Shown: one piece after another, positions 53,069 through 61,386 of the stretch | How the letters are laid out: each line of letters begins with the position of its first letter | How positions within the stretch are numbered: the first letter of the stretch is position 1 | Translations under genes and position numbers: made by a program | Origin: Streptomyces kurssanovii | Lineage (GTDB): Bacteria > Actinomycetota > Actinomycetes > Streptomycetales > Streptomycetaceae | DNA length: 64,000 nt | Assembly (NCBI RefSeq): GCF_014649695.1 | Contig: NZ_BMTN01000002.1 | Coordinates: 186,001-250,000, forward strand | Reading direction: 5' to 3' | The notes under the pieces: model-generated | Database searches by the model: none | Seen by the model: only the letters and a program-made list of their open reading frames with translations | Told to the model about the DNA's origin: nothing

Positions 53069-55183
53069 GTGATGCGAACATCCGCCCGGATCCTCGTCGC
53101 CGTGCTCACGGCGGCATGGTGGCTGGTCGTGCCCGCCGCCGGAGGAGCCACGGCCGACGACCCCGTCGACCTCTCCCGGCAGGGGCAGATCACCGACCGC
53201 ACGGAGGCCCTGGGCGACCGCGCGGGGCAGGTGTCCCGGGCGCTGGACCGCCTGTACGACGAACAGCGGCTGCAACTGTTCGTCGTCTACGTCACCGACT
53301 TCTCCGGCCGCTCCGCGCAGGACTGGACGGAGCAGACCGCCGCGAAGAACGGGCTGGGCACGAGCGACGTCCTGCTGTCCGTCGCGACCCGCGCCCGGCA
53401 GTACGCCTACTGGGTCGACGCCGCCTCCCGCCTGACCGACGCACAGCTCGCCGAGGTCGCCCGGACGGCGGTGGAGCCCGCGCTGCGGGAGAACGACTGG
53501 GCGGGCGCCGCGATCGGCGCCGCCGACGGCTACGGCGCGGTGCTGTCCGGCGAACCGGTCCCCACCGTGGACATCACCCCCGGCGAGGCCGATCCCGGCA
53601 ACGGCGGCGGCGCGGGTACCGGCGCGGGCGACCTCGTGCTCCCGATCGCCGTCGTCGGCGGCGCCGCTGCCCTCGCCGCGTACACCTACACCAAACGCAA
53701 GCGGCGCGCGGCGACCCGCACCACCCCCCAGGGCGGCCAGGAGGGCTGGGGCACGCCGGAGCAGCCACCGCTCCCGGAGCTCGACGCCAGGGCGAAGGCG
53801 GCGCTGGTGGAGACCGACGACGCGGTGCGCACCAGCCAGGAGGAACTCGGCTTCGCCACGGCCCAGTTCGGTGAGAAGGCGGCGCGGCCCTTCCACGAGG
53901 CCGTGGCGCACGCGCAGCAGGAACTGACCGCCGCCTTCAGGATCCGCCAGCAGCTGGACGACGCCTACCCGGAGGACGAGGCCACCCGCCGCAGGATGCT
54001 CGACGAGATCCTCGCCCGCTGCTCGGAGGCCGATCGCCGGCTCGACGCCGAGGCCGAGGACTTCGACCGGCTGCGCGCCCTGGAACGCAACGCGCCGCAG
54101 GCGCTGGACACGGCGGAGGCCGCCTTCCAGGACGTGAACGGCCGGGTCGTCAGCGCGGAGGCCACGCTGGGCGTGATGCGCGAGCGGTACGCGCCGTCGG
54201 CGGCGGCCCCGGTCGCGAACGACGTCGAACAGGCGAAGGACCGGCTCGAGTTCGCGACGGCCGCCCTCGACCGCGCCAGGCAGGCCGTCGAGGCCGACGA
54301 CAACGGCTCCGCCGCGGTCCAGGTGCGGGCGGCGGAAGGGGCCGTCGCCCAGGCGGCCCGCCTGATCGAGGCCGTCGACCGCCGGGCGCAGGAACTGGCG
54401 GAAGCGGCCGGAAAGCTGCCGAGCGCGCTGACCGAGACGGAAACCGATCTGGCGGAGGCACGCGGACTGCTCAAGGGGACGGAGGAGGGCACGGCGACCG
54501 CCGGGCTCCAGGGGCGGATCGCCCGCGCGGAGACGGTCGCCGCGGAGGTGCGCACGGCGACGGAGTCCGGGCGGTACGACCCCATCGACGCACTGCGCCG
54601 GGTCGAGGAGGCCGACGCCGCCCTGGACGAGGCGCTGGCCGGGATCCGGGAACAGGAACAGGGGACGCGGCGCGCCCTGGCCCTGCTGGAACGGGCTCTG
54701 CTCGGCGCGCGCTCCGGTATCGGCGCCGCCGCCGACTTCATCACCACACACCGCGGCGCGGTCGGCAGCGAGGCCAGGACCCGGCTGGCGGAGGCCCAGC
54801 GCCGGCTCGAGCGGGCAAAGACCCTCGCCGGAGCGGACGGCACCGCCGGGAACGGCACCGTCGGCGATCCGCAGGCGGCACTGGCCGAGGCGCAGCGGGC
54901 GGACTGGCTGGCGCAGCAGGCGCAGAGCCTCGCCGAGAACGATGTGAGCGACTTCCGGAACCCGTTCGGGCCGGGCGGTATGCCCGGGGCCCGGAGCCCC
55001 GGAGGCGGGCTCGGCGGTGCGGTGCTCGGCGGGATCCTCCTCGGCGGGATGCTCGGCGGCGGAGGCAGGGGCGGCGGAATGGGCGGCGGGTTCGGCGGGG
55101 GTTTCGGCGGGGGTTTCGGCGGGGGCCCCGGCAGCTTCGGCGGTGGTGGCACGCGGGGCCGGATGGGCGGTGGCCGTTTCTGA
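53069..55183 (+). CDS. TPM-domain membrane protein with long coiled coil and Gly-rich tail
   Basis: Protein of 704 residues. Signal peptide (ILVAVLTAAWWLVVPAAGG), TPM/Psb32-like domain about 35-165 (ITDRTEALGDRAGQV; LQLFVVYVTDFSG; DVLLSVATRARQYAYW), a membrane helix near 195 (VLPIAVVGGAAALAAYTY), then about 400 residues of charged coiled coil inside the cell, ending in a Gly/Met/Phe tail (GGGFGGGFGGG). TPM domains are linked to membrane-protein repair in photosystem II. Start taken as GTG 53069; ATG 53072 is equivalent. Directly followed by pspA. Confidence 0.88.
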   Translation: MMRTSARILVAVLTAAWWLVVPAAGGATADDPVDLSRQGQITDRTEALGDRAGQVSRALDRLYDEQRLQLFVVYVTDFSGRSAQDWTEQTAAKNGLGTSDVLLSVATRARQYAYWVDAASRLTDAQLAEVARTAVEPALRENDWAGAAIGAADGYGAVLSGEPVPTVDITPGEADPGNGGGAGTGAGDLVLPIAVVGGAAALAAYTYTKRKRRAATRTTPQGGQEGWGTPEQPPLPELDARAKAALVETDDAVRTSQEELGFATAQFGEKAARPFHEAVAHAQQELTAAFRIRQQLDDAYPEDEATRRRMLDEILARCSEADRRLDAEAEDFDRLRALERNAPQALDTAEAAFQDVNGRVVSAEATLGVMRERYAPSAAAPVANDVEQAKDRLEFATAALDRARQAVEADDNGSAAVQVRAAEGAVAQAARLIEAVDRRAQELAEAAGKLPSALTETETDLAEARGLLKGTEEGTATAGLQGRIARAETVAAEVRTATESGRYDPIDALRRVEEADAALDEALAGIREQEQGTRRALALLERALLGARSGIGAAADFITTHRGAVGSEARTRLAEAQRRLERAKTLAGADGTAGNGTVGDPQAALAEAQRADWLAQQAQSLAENDVSDFRNPFGPGGMPGARSPGGGLGGAVLGGILLGGMLGGGGRGGGMGGGFGGGFGGGFGGGPGSFGGGGTRGRMGGGRF

Positions 55184-55258
55184 CGTACGCGGGCCGGAAT
55201 CGCGTACACCGGCCCGTATTCCGTTTGGCGTTCAAGGAGCCGTTCAAGGAGCAGTGGC

Positions 55259-55969
55259 ATGACCAAGCAGACCATTCTCGGCCGGGTCACCCAGCTGGCC
55301 AGGGCGAACATCAACGCGCTGCTGGACCAGGCGGAGGACCCGCAGAAGATGCTCGACCAGCTGATCCGCGACTACACGAACAACATCGTGGAGGCGGAGC
55401 AGGCGGTGGCGAGCACCATCGGCAACCTGCGCCTCATGGAACAGGACCACCAGGAGGACGTGGAGGCCGCCCGGGAATGGGGCACCAAGGCGCTGGCGGC
55501 CAGCAGGAAGGCGGACGAGCTCCGCGGGGCGGGACGGACGGCGGACGCCGACAAGTTCGACAACCTGGCGAAGGTCGCCCTCGGCAGACAGCTGCGGTCC
55601 GAGCAGGAGGCGAAGACCGCGGAGCCGACGATCGCCTCCCAGACGGCGGTCGTCGACAAGCTCAAGTCCGGCCTGGAACAGATGAAGGCGAAGCTGGGGC
55701 AGCTCCAGGCGAAGCGGGACGAGCTGGTGGCCAGAGCGAAGTCCGCGGAGGCGCAGAACCGGATGATGGACGCCGTGAAGAGCATCGACGTGCTCGACCC
55801 GACGAGCGAACTCCACCGCTTCGAGGACAAGGTCCGGCGGGAGGAGGCGAGGGCGCTCGGAAAGCAGGAACTGGCGGCGTCGTCGCTCGACGCGCAGTTC
55901 GAACAGCTGGAGACCATGGGGGAGGAAGCGGAGATCGAGGCGAGGTTGGCGGCGCTGAAGTCCGCGTAG
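55259..55969 (+). CDS. pspA: PspA/IM30 family membrane-stress protein
   Basis: Peripheral membrane protein of 236 residues, nearly all alpha-helical coiled coil, that forms scaffolds on damaged membranes (ESCRT-III-like). Family start MTKQTILGRVTQLARANINA, LLDQAEDPQKMLDQLIRDY, and a long helix of alternating charged residues. AAGGAG precedes ATG 55259. Follows the TPM gene by 75 bases, suggesting one transcript and a shared role in envelope stress. Confidence 0.94.
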   Translation: MTKQTILGRVTQLARANINALLDQAEDPQKMLDQLIRDYTNNIVEAEQAVASTIGNLRLMEQDHQEDVEAAREWGTKALAASRKADELRGAGRTADADKFDNLAKVALGRQLRSEQEAKTAEPTIASQTAVVDKLKSGLEQMKAKLGQLQAKRDELVARAKSAEAQNRMMDAVKSIDVLDPTSELHRFEDKVRREEARALGKQELAASSLDAQFEQLETMGEEAEIEARLAALKSA

Positions 55970-55994
55970 GGGGTGGGCGGGGTGACCGCTGCGC

Positions 55995-56214
55995 GGGGCT
56001 GTTCCCCTCCCCGCCCCTTCCCGAACCGGGCTCCGCCCGGACCCGTACCGCGCTCCGCGCGGTGTTTCGGGGGCGCTGCCCCCGCACCCCCGCGCCTCGA
56101 ACGCCGGCGAGGCTGACAAAGTCAGCCTGCCCGGCGATCGAGGGCACGGCCGAAGGCCGTACGGGGTCCGGGGCCTGCCCCGGTTCGGGAAGGGGCGGGG
56201 AGGGGGAACAGCCC
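55995..56214. repeat. Complex Streptomyces-type intergenic palindrome
   Basis: Nested inverted repeat between pspA and the convergent phosphatase gene. Outer arms of about 30 bases match almost perfectly (56001-56030 with 56180-56209). Inside are a GGGGGCGCTGCCCCC hairpin (56069-56083) and a perfect 8-bp stem AGGCTGAC/GTCAGCCT with AAA loop (56110-56128), flanked by CGCCGG/CCGGCG and CCTCGA-type arms. The inner unit resembles a family of palindromes that recurs in Streptomyces genomes. Confidence 0.85.
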
Positions 56215-56254
56215 GCCGCAGGCGCGAACCGCGCCTGCCCGCATCGGCGGCGCC

Positions 56255-58837
56255 TCAGAACATGCTCAGCAATTGCTCCACCGTCGGCTCCGCCGACCCC
56301 TCGCCGTCCGGCAGTGGCAGTTCGAACCACACCGTCTTGCCGCGCGGCGTACGACGCGAGCCCCACGCCGCGCTCAGGAGTCCGACCAGTTGGAGGCCGC
56401 GGCCGCCCTCGTCGGTGTCGCGGGCGCGGCGGCGTCGGGGCTGGACGAGGCCGGCGTCCCACACCTCGCAGACCAGGGTCCGGTCCCTGAGCAGCCGCAG
56501 CCGGATCTCCCCCTCGCCGTACCGCAGGGCGTTGGTGACCAGTTCGCTGACGAGGAGTTCGACCGTGTCGACGAGCGCCTCGAGGCCCCAGGCGGTCAGC
56601 TGGGCGCGGGCCAGTTCGCGGGCCCGGCCCACGGAGCGGGGTTCGCGGGACAGTCGCCAGTCGCCCACCGCCTCGGTCGGCAGGCCCTGTATACGGGCCA
56701 TCAGCAGCGCGATGTCGTCCTCGCCGTGCCGCGTGTCGAGGGCGCCGAGCACGTGGTCGCAGACGTCCTCGAGGGGGCGTACGGGATCGGCGAGCGCCGC
56801 GCGGAAGGCACGCAGGCCCTCGTCGAGCGGGTGGTCGCGGGACTCGACCAGACCGTCGGTGTACAGGGCGAGGAGGGAGCCCTCGGGTACTTCGACCTCC
56901 ACCTCTTCGAAGGGTTCGCCGCCCACGCCGAGCGGCATGCCCGGCGGCACGTCGAGCAGCAGGGCCTCTTCGCCCGGTTCGACGAGAACGGGCGGCAAGT
57001 GGCCCGCGTTGGCGAAGGTGCAGCGTCGGGTGACCGGGTCGTACACGGCGTACACGCAGGTCGCGAGGTACACCTCGGAGAGGTCCGCGTCGCGGGAGGT
57101 GTGGGCGACGCGGGAGGGAACCTGGGCGCCGCCGGAGGTGCGGCCGCCCTTGGCGGGGCTGCCGAGGCCGCGGGCGATCTCGTCGAGCGCGGAGAGCACT
57201 TCCGCGGGTTCCAGGTCGAGCAGTGCCAGGGTCCTTACGGCGGTGCGCAGTTCGCCCATGGCGACGGCGGCCCGCAGCCCACGGCCCATCACGTCCCCGA
57301 CGACCAGGGCGGTGCGGTGGCCGGGGAGTTCTATGACGTCGAACCAGTCGCCGCCGACCTCGGTGGCGGTGGTGCCGGGCAGATAGCGGCAGGCGATGTC
57401 GAGACCGGCCGCCTCCGGGTCGCCGGGTGGCAGCAGACTGCGCTGGAGGATGAGGGCGCGTTCGTGCTCCCTGCGGTACAGCCGGGCGTTGTCGATGCAG
57501 ACGGCGGCCCGGGCCGCGAGTTCGACCGCGAGGGCCCGGTCCCGCTCCCCGAAGGGCTCGCTGCCCTTGGTGCGGGAGAACTGCACCAGTCCGACGACGG
57601 TGTCGTGCGCCACCATCGGTACGGCCAGCGTCGACTGGACGAGGCTGCCGTCCTCGCCGGGGATCGACCGGACGGCGGCCGTGCGCAGTGCGCCGGCGCA
57701 CGGCGAGTTGAACGGATAGCGGTGGACCTCGCCGACCGCGGTGGGGGCCCTCCCGTCGGGCACGCATCCCGGGGTGGTCATCAGCGGGGCGTCGGAGACG
57801 GCGCTGGCGAAGGCGACCCTGCGCAGTTCGGCGCTGCCTCCTCCGAAGCCCTCTGAGCGGGCGGAGCCCCACTGTCCGGGGGGTGCCTCGTCGCCGGTGA
57901 GCAGTCCTTGGTACAGGTCGACGGAGGCGAGGTCGCAGAAGCCGGGGACGGCGACGTCGAGGAGTTCGCGGGCGGTGGTCTCCAGGTCGAGGGAGTTGCC
58001 GATCCGGGCGCTCGCCTCGTTGAGGAGGGCGAGGTTCCGGCGGGCGTTCGCGGCTTCTCGGGCGGCGATGTGACGACGTGTGACATCCGTGCCGACGCCG
58101 GCGACCCCGACGGGCCGGCCGGATCCGCCGTGCACCCGGTAGAGGTTGATCGACCAGTGCCTGCGGTCGGTGCTGCCGGGTGCCGTGCCGACGATCTGGA
58201 GGTCGGTGACGGGGTCACCGGTCTCCAGGACCCTGCGCAGCGAGGCGTTCATCCGCTCCGCCTCGGGGCGGGAGAGGTAGTCGTGGACGGTGCGGCCGCG
58301 GTGTTCCTCGGCGGCTCCGCCGAAGACGGTGGCGAAACGCTGGTTGGCGCGCTGCACGGTGAGGTCGGTACCGAAGAGCAGGAAACCGAAGGGAGATTGG
58401 CCGAAAATAGCCTGCGATGCGGCGAGGTCCGTCTCTATCCGGCGCAGTGCGCGGACGTCGACGACGATGCACAGCGCGCCCTGTTCGCCCTGGGCCGTCT
58501 CACTGGGCATCACATAGATCTCGGCGAGACCGTGCGCCCGGCTGCCGCCCGGCATCCGGAAAGGTACGAGTCCGGTCCATTCCTTGCCGTCGAGGATCTC
58601 GGCCAGTCTGCGGCGTCCTCGGGGCCGGAGCTCCGCGGGCATGAAGACCTCGACCGGGTCCTTGCCCCTGGCCTCGTCGGCAGTGATGCCGAACAGTTCC
58701 ACGGCCCGGTCGCTCCACTGCTCGACCAGACCGTCGTGGCCGATCGAGAAGGAGGCCACCTTGATGTAGTCATAGATCGAGCCAGGCGGGCTGCTCTGCC
58801 ATACGACATCGCTCGCCGTCTCAGGTATTTCGCTCAC
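56255..58837 (-). CDS. PAS-PAS-GAF-SpoIIE phosphatase with C-terminal HATPase
   Basis: Multi-domain sensor phosphatase of 860 residues. PAS at about 15-125, a second PAS about 130-255 (FLLFGTDLTVQRANQRF), GAF about 265-450 (ARLYRREHERALILQ), PP2C/SpoIIE about 475-700 (DIACRYLPGTTATEVGGDWF; GDVMGRGLRAAVAMGEL; LALYTDGLVESRD), and HATPase_c about 715-850 (ELLVSELVTNALRYG; GRGLQLVG; GKTVWFELP). It dephosphorylates an anti-anti-sigma in partner-switch systems, while its ATPase could act as an anti-sigma kinase. No membrane segment, so cytosolic. GTG 58837 with GGAGGGG upstream. Confidence 0.93.
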   Translation of the reverse strand: MSEIPETASDVVWQSSPPGSIYDYIKVASFSIGHDGLVEQWSDRAVELFGITADEARGKDPVEVFMPAELRPRGRRRLAEILDGKEWTGLVPFRMPGGSRAHGLAEIYVMPSETAQGEQGALCIVVDVRALRRIETDLAASQAIFGQSPFGFLLFGTDLTVQRANQRFATVFGGAAEEHRGRTVHDYLSRPEAERMNASLRRVLETGDPVTDLQIVGTAPGSTDRRHWSINLYRVHGGSGRPVGVAGVGTDVTRRHIAAREAANARRNLALLNEASARIGNSLDLETTARELLDVAVPGFCDLASVDLYQGLLTGDEAPPGQWGSARSEGFGGGSAELRRVAFASAVSDAPLMTTPGCVPDGRAPTAVGEVHRYPFNSPCAGALRTAAVRSIPGEDGSLVQSTLAVPMVAHDTVVGLVQFSRTKGSEPFGERDRALAVELAARAAVCIDNARLYRREHERALILQRSLLPPGDPEAAGLDIACRYLPGTTATEVGGDWFDVIELPGHRTALVVGDVMGRGLRAAVAMGELRTAVRTLALLDLEPAEVLSALDEIARGLGSPAKGGRTSGGAQVPSRVAHTSRDADLSEVYLATCVYAVYDPVTRRCTFANAGHLPPVLVEPGEEALLLDVPPGMPLGVGGEPFEEVEVEVPEGSLLALYTDGLVESRDHPLDEGLRAFRAALADPVRPLEDVCDHVLGALDTRHGEDDIALLMARIQGLPTEAVGDWRLSREPRSVGRARELARAQLTAWGLEALVDTVELLVSELVTNALRYGEGEIRLRLLRDRTLVCEVWDAGLVQPRRRRARDTDEGGRGLQLVGLLSAAWGSRRTPRGKTVWFELPLPDGEGSAEPTVEQLLSMF

Positions 58838-58984
58838 GCGACCGTCCCCTCCAGCTCACCGCACCGGACCGGCCATGACCGCAGTATTCAGCACTACGGC
58901 TCCCACCGACACGGCGTTCACGATCACAGAGCGGTCTCGTTCGTTTTGAGCCGACTCAGGCGTGATCGTCGTCCCTGAAGACTT

Positions 58985-59401
58985 CTAACCAGTGAGCGCC
59001 AGCTCGAACCACACGGTCTTGCCCGTCCTGCCCCGGCGCGTGCCCCAGCGACGGGCGGAACAGGCCACCAGTTGCAGCCCTCGTCCGCTCTCGTCCTCGG
59101 TGCGTGCCGGCCTTTTCACGGGCGGATCCGGAAGGGGATCGGAGACCTCCACCAGCAGGACCGGGGCCGCGCCCGAAGGATCCCGGCGGCTCAGGCGAAG
59201 GTTGATCGGGCCAGGGGTGTAGCGCTGGGAATTGGTCACCAGCTCACTGACCAGGAGCACCGTCAGATCACCGACGGCGGCGTCGATTCCCCACAGCCGG
59301 AGGGTGTCGCGGACCGCGTGCCGGGCGGCGCGCACCACGTTCGGTTCGGCCGGAAAAGTCCACTCGGCGCATTCGCCTCGGGTGCCGATCACGCCGATCA
59401 C
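58985..59401 (-). CDS. Anti-sigma-factor-type serine kinase (HATPase_c)
   Basis: Single-domain GHKL ATPase of 138 residues of the RsbW/SpoIIAB type. N-box LLVSELVTNSQRYTPG, G-box DESGRGLQLVAC, and a C-terminal WGTRRGRTGKTVWFELAL. The ending is nearly that of the neighbouring phosphatase's ATPase domain (GKTVWFEL), suggesting a shared origin. GTG 59401 or the GTG at 59392 may be the start. No anti-anti-sigma gene adjoins it. Confidence 0.9.
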   Translation of the reverse strand: MIGVIGTRGECAEWTFPAEPNVVRAARHAVRDTLRLWGIDAAVGDLTVLLVSELVTNSQRYTPGPINLRLSRRDPSGAAPVLLVEVSDPLPDPPVKRPARTEDESGRGLQLVACSARRWGTRRGRTGKTVWFELALTG

Positions 59402-59529
59402 TTCCCCGGATCACCAGCGGAAACACGTCCTGTTTCAGGGGGTTAATCAGCACATACCCTATTTGTCGCCCGAATTACCGCCCGCGGACCGCAATGGCCG
59501 CACGCGTTGCACCGGGACGGCCGGGCGCC

Positions 59530-59958
59530 TCAGCGGTGCGCGCTCTCCCCGGTCCCCTCCGCACGCTCCTGCCGGTGGCGCGCGCAGGCGGCGACCGCGG
59601 GCACGTCCTGGTCGAGCCAGTCGACGGCGTCGAGCTCGCCGGGCGCGAGCCAGCGCAGGGCGTCGTGGTCCTGAAGCGGCCTGGGTTCGCCGGACAGCAG
59701 CCGGACCGTCCACACCTGGAGCACGTAGCCCGCTCGCAGAGGCCATTCGCCGGGGACCCGGTCCACCGGCTCCGTCTCGACGCCCAGTTCCTCGCGCAGT
59801 TCTCGCACGAGCGCCTGCTCCGGACTCTCCCCCGGCTTCAGCTTCCCGCCGGGCAGCTCCCAGCGGCCGGCCAGGTCGGCGGGAGCGCTGCGCCGCGCGG
59901 CGAGGAGCCGCCCTTCGTCGTACACGGCTCCGGCCACGACCACCACGCGATCAGTCAT
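59530..59958 (-). CDS. Nudix hydrolase
   Basis: MutT-like Nudix hydrolase of 142 residues. The Nudix box GGKLKPGESPEQALVRELRE plus ELGV fits Gx5Ex7REUxEExGU with all acidic residues in place. Likely acts on nucleoside di- or triphosphate derivatives such as oxidised dGTP; the substrate cannot be read from sequence. ATG 59958. Precedes no clear operon partner. Confidence 0.93.
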   Translation of the reverse strand: MTDRVVVVAGAVYDEGRLLAARRSAPADLAGRWELPGGKLKPGESPEQALVRELREELGVETEPVDRVPGEWPLRAGYVLQVWTVRLLSGEPRPLQDHDALRWLAPGELDAVDWLDQDVPAVAACARHRQERAEGTGESAHR

Positions 59959-60010
59959 GGGGCGGAGCGTACTGGGCCCGGGCGCCGGGGTGCGCGCTCC
60001 GGCGGCGCCG

Positions 60011-60190
60011 TCAGCGGGCTGTCCGGCCGACCCGTTCGACCCAGTAGAGCCGCTGGTGGCCGCGCCCGTCGAGAGTGTCCGCGATCTTCTGCGCCTCTGC
60101 CTCTGTCGCGTACCGGCCGACGCGATAGCAGTTGCCGTTGCCGTCCTGCCGTATGACGAGCCAGGGCAGGACAGCACCGCTCTCGGTCAT
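60011..60190 (-). CDS. Small SPOR-like protein (59 aa)
   Basis: Protein of 59 residues reading WLVIRQDGNGNCYRVGRYAT then EAEAQKIADTLDGRG and ending YWVERVGRTAR. The pattern V-x-R-G-x-Y-x-T followed by A-E-A-x-K-I-A resembles a SPOR-type fold that binds denuded peptidoglycan in larger proteins, but no membrane segment is present. GAGGGAGGGG precedes ATG 60190. Short, so easily missed in annotation; very common next to Nudix genes in Streptomyces from memory. Confidence 0.82.
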   Translation of the reverse strand: MTESGAVLPWLVIRQDGNGNCYRVGRYATEAEAQKIADTLDGRGHQRLYWVERVGRTAR

Positions 60191-60315
60191 CGCACCCCTC
60201 CCTCGGTCGGCCCGCTTGTCCGTAACGATCGCCAGGAAACCGCAGTACGCATATGCCCAAGCCTACGCCTGACGTTCACTGAGCGGATACGGGTTTTCAC
60301 AAAGAGACAGCAAGA

Positions 60316-60341
60316 GGGGCGCATCCGACTGGATACGCCCC
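60316..60341 (-). terminator. Hairpin downstream of GntR gene
   Basis: GGGGCG/CGCCCC stem with ATCC/GGAT extension at 60316-60341, second of two hairpins beyond the regulator stop. Confidence 0.55.
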
Positions 60342-60348
60342 CTACCCC

Positions 60349-60380
60349 CCGTACCGGCGGCGGGTGCGGCGCCGGTACGG
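60349..60380 (-). terminator. Terminator of GntR gene
   Basis: Perfect 10-bp inverted repeat (60349-60358 with 60371-60380), 12-base loop, 15 bases past the stop at 60395. Confidence 0.7.
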
Positions 60381-60394
60381 GCGCCGCGGAAACG

Positions 60395-61147
60395 TCACCT
60401 CACGGGCAGGTGGTACGCGATGCGGTAGCGGTCCGCGGGCACGACGACATCGGCGGTCTCCACCGCGCGGCCCGAGGCGTAATACGTACGCTCGACGACC
60501 ATCACCACATGACCGGGCACGCCACCGAGGGCCAGCAGCTCCTCGGCGAGGCCGGGCCGGGCGCCGACCTCTTCCACCACGTTGTCCACCACGATGTCGA
60601 TGGCGGCCATCCGCTCGACCACTCCGCATCCGCCGAGCGGGCCCTCCTCGGGCAGCATGACCGGCGTGCGCCCGGTGACCTCGAGCGGCTCCCAGGAGGT
60701 GGAGAGCATCATCGCCTCGCCCGCGTCCCGGAAGACGTAGCGCGTGCGCATCACGCGGGAGCCGAGCTCGATACCCAGCCGCTCGGCCACCTCCGGGGTC
60801 GCCGCCTCCTGCTCGCTGCTGGACTCCCACGTCCCCCGGGCGCCCTCCTCCGCCTGCTCCTGCCGGAACGGGCTGGCTCCCGACGGCGGCCGGAAGCCGG
60901 ACCGGGCGACCCGGCGCGGCACGGGCCGCTCCCGCACGTACGTCCCCGAGCCCGAGCGGCCTTCCACGAGCCCTTCCGCCATCAGGACCTTGCGCGCCTC
61001 GAGGGCGACCGTGTCCGAGACGCCGTACTCCTCGCGGATGCGGGCCTGTGAGGGGAGGCGGGTGTGCGGCGGCAGCGAGCCGTTCACGATCTTCTCGCGG
61101 AGATCGCTCGCAACGCGCAGATAGGCGGGCTGCTCACCGAATGTCAC
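60395..61147 (-). CDS. GntR/HutC-family regulator with UTRA domain
   Basis: DNA-binding repressor of 250 residues. Winged helix at about 8-75 (YLRVASDLREKIVNGSLPPH; RIREEYGVSDTVALEARKVL; VEGRSGSGTYV) and UTRA ligand domain about 95-245 (EDSG-less, with LGIELGSRVMRTRYVF and VVERTYYASGRAVETADVV). HutC-group members such as DasR sense sugar phosphates. GTG 61147 has GGGGAG upstream. Divergent from the chitinase gene across 239 bases, so local regulation of that gene is plausible. Confidence 0.92.
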   Translation of the reverse strand: MTFGEQPAYLRVASDLREKIVNGSLPPHTRLPSQARIREEYGVSDTVALEARKVLMAEGLVEGRSGSGTYVRERPVPRRVARSGFRPPSGASPFRQEQAEEGARGTWESSSEQEAATPEVAERLGIELGSRVMRTRYVFRDAGEAMMLSTSWEPLEVTGRTPVMLPEEGPLGGCGVVERMAAIDIVVDNVVEEVGARPGLAEELLALGGVPGHVVMVVERTYYASGRAVETADVVVPADRYRIAYHLPVR

Positions 61148-61187
61148 TGGCCACTCCCCAACAGGTTGACAGACTGCAACAGAGTGG

Positions 61188-61200
61188 CAACCGTCGGTTG
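61188..61200. promoter_or_regulatory. Inverted repeat near GntR start
   Basis: CAACC-GTC-GGTTG, perfect 5-bp palindrome, 41 bases upstream of the regulator start and in its likely promoter. Candidate self-operator. Confidence 0.4.
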
Positions 61201-61297
61201 TTGACCGCAAGTGTGGGCCAACGTTTCACCCGAAGTGATGATTTGGCCCTGAGCAGAGGTTTACCGCGAGTACGGACCGCCCGACGGCGGCACCCCC

Positions 61298-61326
61298 TTG
61301 ACCGCAATGGTCCATACCAATACGTT
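61298..61326 (+). promoter_or_regulatory. Chitinase promoter with overlapping DasR-like site
   Basis: TTGACC (61298-61303), 17-base spacer, TACGTT (61321-61326). A 16-base imperfect palindrome at 61306-61321 shares 12 of 16 positions with the DasR element ACTGGTCTAGACCAGT and fills the spacer, as in known chitinase promoters. Binding would block RNA polymerase. Confidence 0.6.
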
Positions 61327-61386
61327 CCTGCGCACACGACACCGTTCTCGGAACCCGTTTCCGGCACGCGCACAGGAATGAGCCCG

